From Pedobacter sp. UBA1654 (GTDB lineage Bacteria > Bacteroidota > Bacteroidia > Sphingobacteriales > Sphingobacteriaceae): a stretch of 7,881 nt of DNA. The number at the start of each line of letters is the position of its first letter. The stretch's first letter is position 1. The notes under the pieces are model-generated. The model was not told the origin of the DNA, ran no database searches, and saw only the letters and a program-made list of their open reading frames with translations. Below, one piece after another: positions 5,418 to 7,881 of this stretch. Position numbers and translations under genes: made by a program. The stretch spans positions 28,503 through 36,383 of the forward strand of contig DCLG01000096.1 of the NCBI GenBank assembly GCA_002320935.1, given 5' to 3'.

Positions 5418-6968
5418 GCATTTTTTTACCGCCAGAATATCTTTCATTAATCCGTTGCAAAAACGATCAATTTGCTTTCGGCCGATTAGCTGTGCGTTGT
5501 TAATCCAGATACCCAGTTGATTAGCACATTGCCCTTTTAAAATATTTCTGAAATCCATATAAAGCGTACGAAGCCTGGATAAAATTGGAACAGCATTAAC
5601 CAATCTATCTGCAATTTCTTTATCCTTTGAGCATTCTCCTGTATCTTTTGCCACTCCACATTCTGGGTTTATTACCAGAATCCTGAATTTTCTCAATGAC
5701 GGAATGAAACCAGTCCAAACAGCGGGCGCAGTTACCTTTAACGGGTCAGGATATGTCCTATTCCATTTATGTATATAATTTAGGAAGTTCAAGTTGAACC
5801 ACCTTGTAAACGACCGCTCACAACATTTTATTCCTATTTTCTCCAGGGACCTAAACATTGCGGTAGGGTTTATTTCCAAACCGCACATGTGTCGGATTTC
5901 TCCAATATATCTATTGTAATCTATACGTGCAGTTCTTCCTATTGGAGGTATTCCGTTTGCTAAATATCTATTTACCGTGCGCCGGTTGGTTTGTGTTTTC
6001 CGGGCAATATCAGCAATGCTGTGTCCCTCTGATTTCATTGTAGTCATCTGCAGGAACTTCTGCTCTTTCTCCGTAAATCCAAAGGAAACCTCTTTGTTAA
6101 CCTTTATCATATCTTGGAGGTCTGAGATTGCTGTGCTGGATCTTTTTTCGAAGTTGGTAGCTTCAAAAATATTTCTATAAATCTGTTTCAAATGCCTGTA
6201 CTCATGCCTAATTTCTTCCTGGATAGCATCACTCAGATTTTTAACCAGGTGGAATTTATCCGCTATTTGTTTTGCTTCTGGTAACGCTTTTTTGATGGCG
6301 CTTGCATACGAGGTTGATCTGTCTCGAGTCACATACTTGATCTTTTGATAGCGTGTAAGCCATTCCACTACATCGCTGGAATTCCTGCTATCTATTAGGT
6401 CAATGGGGCGGCCAGTATCAGCATTGACGATGATTGTTCCATAATCCATTCCCTTTCTTTTCGCCCAATCATCAATACCAATGCAGAGTAGATTGTCGTC
6501 CACTGAAATTTCCATTGATTTGATGAGCCTAAGACAAGTATTACTGCTGACAGGGATGTTCATCAGTTTAGAAAAATAAGAACCTTTATTGGAAGATACC
6601 TCAATAAGGAATTTCTTCAAATATAACGACGCTCTGCTCGTGCGCCTGCAGTAAGAACCGGTTAAATCGCTGCACCGTTCTGAGAATATTCGCTTTTCGC
6701 AACGAGGATTTTTACACGCAAAGCGACGTGTTTTAAGAATAATGAGAACAGCATTTGCTGCGACCGGCAGATCCGCTAGGGTTCTCAAATAGAAAGAGCG
6801 TACACTGCGGCTGCTTTTCCGACAGCTAGGACAATGAGAACGTTTCTCCACTCTCCTTGCAAATAACCGGATTGTTGTACCACTAATTTCCCATCTATAT
6901 ATTCTAGTTTTCTGATCCGCATAGAATGAAGATATAAAATTTGACTTAGACGTAATGCTTGAATTCAC
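5211..6968 (-). CDS. ISL3-family transposase, C-terminus lost and replaced by a SRAP-like tail
   Basis: This is a 585-codon frame starting at the GTG at 6966-6968, with a stop six codons above it. Residues 41-95 form the zf-ISL3 zinc finger (CPSC at 46-49, then Cys85 and Cys90). The DDE domain starts at LCIGIDDWAKRKGMDYGTII (161-180, first catalytic Asp). It continues through VTRDRSTSYASAI (213-225, second Asp at 216) and IADKFHLVKNLSDAI. A helix-turn-helix insert, GHSIADIARKTQTNRRTVNRY (from residue 315), is typical of the long ISL3 subgroup. The final helix reaches FCNGLMKDILAVKK (503-516). There, ISL3 enzymes continue into an NGxxEG segment that supplies the catalytic Glu, then an RxKxxKR stretch. 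None of that is present. Residues 518-585 instead match SRAP proteins. With the third catalytic acid gone, the protein should be unable to transpose. Confidence 0.85.
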   Translation of the reverse strand: MNSSITSKSNFISSFYADQKTRIYRWEISGTTIRLFARRVEKRSHCPSCRKSSRSVRSFYLRTLADLPVAANAVLIILKTRRFACKNPRCEKRIFSERCSDLTGSYCRRTSRASLYLKKFLIEVSSNKGSYFSKLMNIPVSSNTCLRLIKSMEISVDDNLLCIGIDDWAKRKGMDYGTIIVNADTGRPIDLIDSRNSSDVVEWLTRYQKIKYVTRDRSTSYASAIKKALPEAKQIADKFHLVKNLSDAIQEEIRHEYRHLKQIYRNIFEATNFEKRSSTAISDLQDMIKVNKEVSFGFTEKEQKFLQMTTMKSEGHSIADIARKTQTNRRTVNRYLANGIPPIGRTARIDYNRYIGEIRHMCGLEINPTAMFRSLEKIGIKCCERSFTRWFNLNFLNYIHKWNRTYPDPLKVTAPAVWTGFIPSLRKFRILVINPECGVAKDTGECSKDKEIADRLVNAVPILSRLRTLYMDFRNILKGQCANQLGIWINNAQLIGRKQIDRFCNGLMKDILAVKKCHSLPVILDKYTEPFWLSKDISPADLLSLCRPYPDEKMEVYRVGIEVNSAVIKGVINDRQELILPMNSQ

Positions 6969-7011
6969 TGTTAAAGTATCTGATCGTCAATGACTTGATA
7001 TGATTAAAAAA

Positions 7012-7019
7012 CAAAGATA
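7012..7019 (-). promoter_or_regulatory. Candidate -7 box of the transposase promoter
   Basis: The minus strand reads TATCTTTG, an exact match to TAnnTTTG, 43 bases upstream of the GTG start at 6968. The expected TTTG-like -33 box about 20 bases further upstream is not apparent. Confidence 0.4.
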
Positions 7020-7075
7020 AACAAGGATTCTTAGAGGATATTATCTTGATTACGGGCAATTTATCATCATAGTTG

Positions 7076-7320
7076 CCAGAGAGAAATTGCATCAAATTTG
7101 GCGAAGAACCATTTGTATTTACCGATTGCAGCTAGCCCCTGGCACAGGTAACAAAAGTTCTCTATATTTAAATAGTGCATAGTCGTGAAAATATTAGGAT
7201 CACATAGGGTACAAGTATTTTTCCGGAGTGTGAGGGTACAGCACGTAATACAAAAAAGGAACAGTCTCCGACTGGGTCACTGGGCAGGATCAATATAGGT
7301 TTCATGGCACCAGAGAGAAA
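7076..7320. repeat. 11-bp direct repeat CCAGAGAGAAA, one copy inside and one outside the IS end
   Basis: CCAGAGAGAAA occurs at 7076-7086, within the proposed IS end, and again at 7310-7320, just before the stop of the right-hand gene. The copies are 234 bases apart. The spacer 7111-7322 otherwise holds only short, unconvincing frames and a GGGTACA doublet (near 7207 and 7233). The repeat may be chance or a trace of rearrangement. Confidence 0.35.
7083..7110 (-). repeat. Putative ISL3 terminal inverted repeat (transposase 5' side)
   Basis: Read inward on the minus strand from 7110, the sequence is GGTTCTTCGCCAAATTTG followed by ATGCAATTTC. Many ISL3 ends begin GGxTCTT followed by an A/T-rich CAAATTT-like stretch, and the 142-base distance to the transposase start is reasonable. 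There is no partner repeat on the other side, so the assignment rests on resemblance alone. Confidence 0.45.
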
Positions 7321-7322
7321 AC

Positions 7323-7880
7323 TTACTTGACGAGTTTTTTCAATTTTTCTTTAAGTCCCTTGATCACAGCCGTGTTGGCTTTTGATAACTGCTCCAAGTG
7401 CTGGATCCGCAAATTGATCTTTTCCAACGTATATTTCCTGTTCACCTGATCGGTAGTTTCCTTGGAAACCTCATGCTCATTTTCGTATGCATCAATAAAA
7501 GAAGTCAGATCGATGTCGGTCAACCGGGCAATGACCTGGGTATCCAGGCCACTCTCTGCTAAACTGCCATATTTCAACCAATTTTCAGTTTCAGAATCCC
7601 TGGCCAGCTTGCTACATTTATCAATGGCAAATTCAATGCATATCCTGGCACTTTTATCAACGCCTTCGGCAAATCTTATCCATTTGGCCTGCTCTTCATT
7701 TACTGCAACCGAAAGATCTTCGTGTTCAGGCACCTGGTGATAATAAAAATTCCGCCGTCGCTCGGGATCAAGATCCTCGATTAGCGAAAAGATACGCTCG
7801 AAACTTTCAAACGGACGCTGCCCCGAGGGAAGCTGCCACCTGTGCTGCCAAAACCTCAGGATGGTATCAAAACATTTCTG
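7323..7880 (-). CDS. Uncharacterised protein with C-terminal coiled coil (5' end outside window)
   Basis: The frame is open from the right edge to a TAA at 7323-7325, showing the last 185 residues. A GTG at 7731-7733 could be taken as a start. However, the frame continues upstream without a stop as protein-like sequence rich in Trp and Arg (ILRFWQHRWQLPSGQRPFES, then LIEDLDPERRRNFYYHQVPE), so the gene almost certainly begins beyond the window. The visible part is strongly helical and charged. The tail, INLRIQHLEQLSKANTAVIK followed by GLKEKLKKL, has leucine-type heptad spacing and is probably a coiled coil. I see no signal peptide, membrane segment or catalytic motif and do not recognise the family. 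It lies 212 bases beyond the proposed IS end and is transcribed towards it. Confidence 0.7.
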   Translation of the reverse strand, partial: QKCFDTILRFWQHRWQLPSGQRPFESFERIFSLIEDLDPERRRNFYYHQVPEHEDLSVAVNEEQAKWIRFAEGVDKSARICIEFAIDKCSKLARDSETENWLKYGSLAESGLDTQVIARLTDIDLTSFIDAYENEHEVSKETTDQVNRKYTLEKINLRIQHLEQLSKANTAVIKGLKEKLKKLVK

Positions 7881-7881
7881 C

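Larger units (their letters stand above)
5421..7110 (-). mobile_element. One-ended remnant of an ISL3-family insertion sequence
   Basis: The element comprises most of the transposase gene (about 5421-6968), a 142-base upstream segment, and a putative terminal repeat ending at 7110. The other end is missing because the transposase's last part is replaced by a SRAP fragment. No matching terminal repeat beginning GGTTCTT was found on the plus strand between 5100 and 5211. Target-site duplications therefore cannot be tested. The left boundary is the gene-fusion breakpoint; the right boundary depends on the terminal repeat call. Confidence 0.6.

Noticed and set aside
5179..7106. GCGAAG direct repeat next to CCAAAT/ATTTGG as IS ends with a target duplication (element 5185-7101)
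   Set aside because: The inverted match is only six or seven bases and does not extend inward. ISL3 elements make 8-bp duplications, and the missing transposase C-terminus argues that the left end is gone.
7159..7305. Minus-strand frame of about 46 codons starting MKPILILPSDPVGD
   Set aside because: It is short, has no recognisable motif, no ribosome site and no clear coding bias. It lies in the spacer between the IS end and the right-hand gene.
1..7881. CRISPR arrays, tRNA or rRNA genes, riboswitches
   Set aside because: No regularly spaced repeats, cloverleaf-like segments or known aptamer patterns were seen on either strand.

Overview
The window looks like chromosomal DNA of a Bacteroidota, probably from the Sphingobacteriales/Cytophagales/Chitinophagales side. 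Pointers are a DUF1080 lipoprotein, a tiny PGQ-motif lipoprotein, a DUF4269 protein, near absence of Shine-Dalgarno sites, and several TAnnTTTG-type -7 promoter boxes. The genus cannot be fixed from the sequence alone.

Left part (1-2200). It holds the 3' end of an LLM-class flavin-dependent oxidoreductase (+). Convergent to it is a secreted DUF1080 (3-keto-disaccharide hydrolase type) protein. Next come a 55-residue lipoprotein and a DUF4269 nucleotidyltransferase-like protein, all on the minus strand and apparently intact.

Middle and right (2200-7110). This is a zone of gene decay. (i) 2219-2536 is the C-terminal remnant of a subtilisin-like (S8) peptidase with its catalytic Ser motif, an in-frame stop and no N-terminal half. 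(ii) 2674-3147 is an intact small exported protein of unknown function. (iii) 3242-3810 holds two gene remnants joined head to tail: a twice-frameshifted C-terminal piece resembling the 37-kDa nucleoid-associated protein (NdpA/YejK), followed abruptly by a DUF4406/DUF7768-type protein that has lost its start codon. (iv) 3868-5100 is an intact 410-residue protein with a C-terminal HEPN-like domain carrying an R-x4-H RNase-type motif. (v) 5211-6968 is an ISL3-family transposase. Its C-terminus, including the NGxxEG segment that supplies the third catalytic acid, is missing. It is replaced in frame by what looks like the C-terminus of a SRAP (HMCES/YedK) abasic-site DNA-crosslinking protein. An ISL3-like terminal repeat can be proposed at 7110, with no counterpart on the other side, as expected for a one-ended element.

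Right edge (7323-7881). A 5'-truncated minus-strand gene with a coiled-coil tail, which I do not recognise.

The window does not read as one coherent new pathway. Its main interest is as a deletion and rearrangement hotspot beside a broken insertion sequence, with two gene-gene junctions that can be placed to within tens of bases and one surviving HEPN gene.
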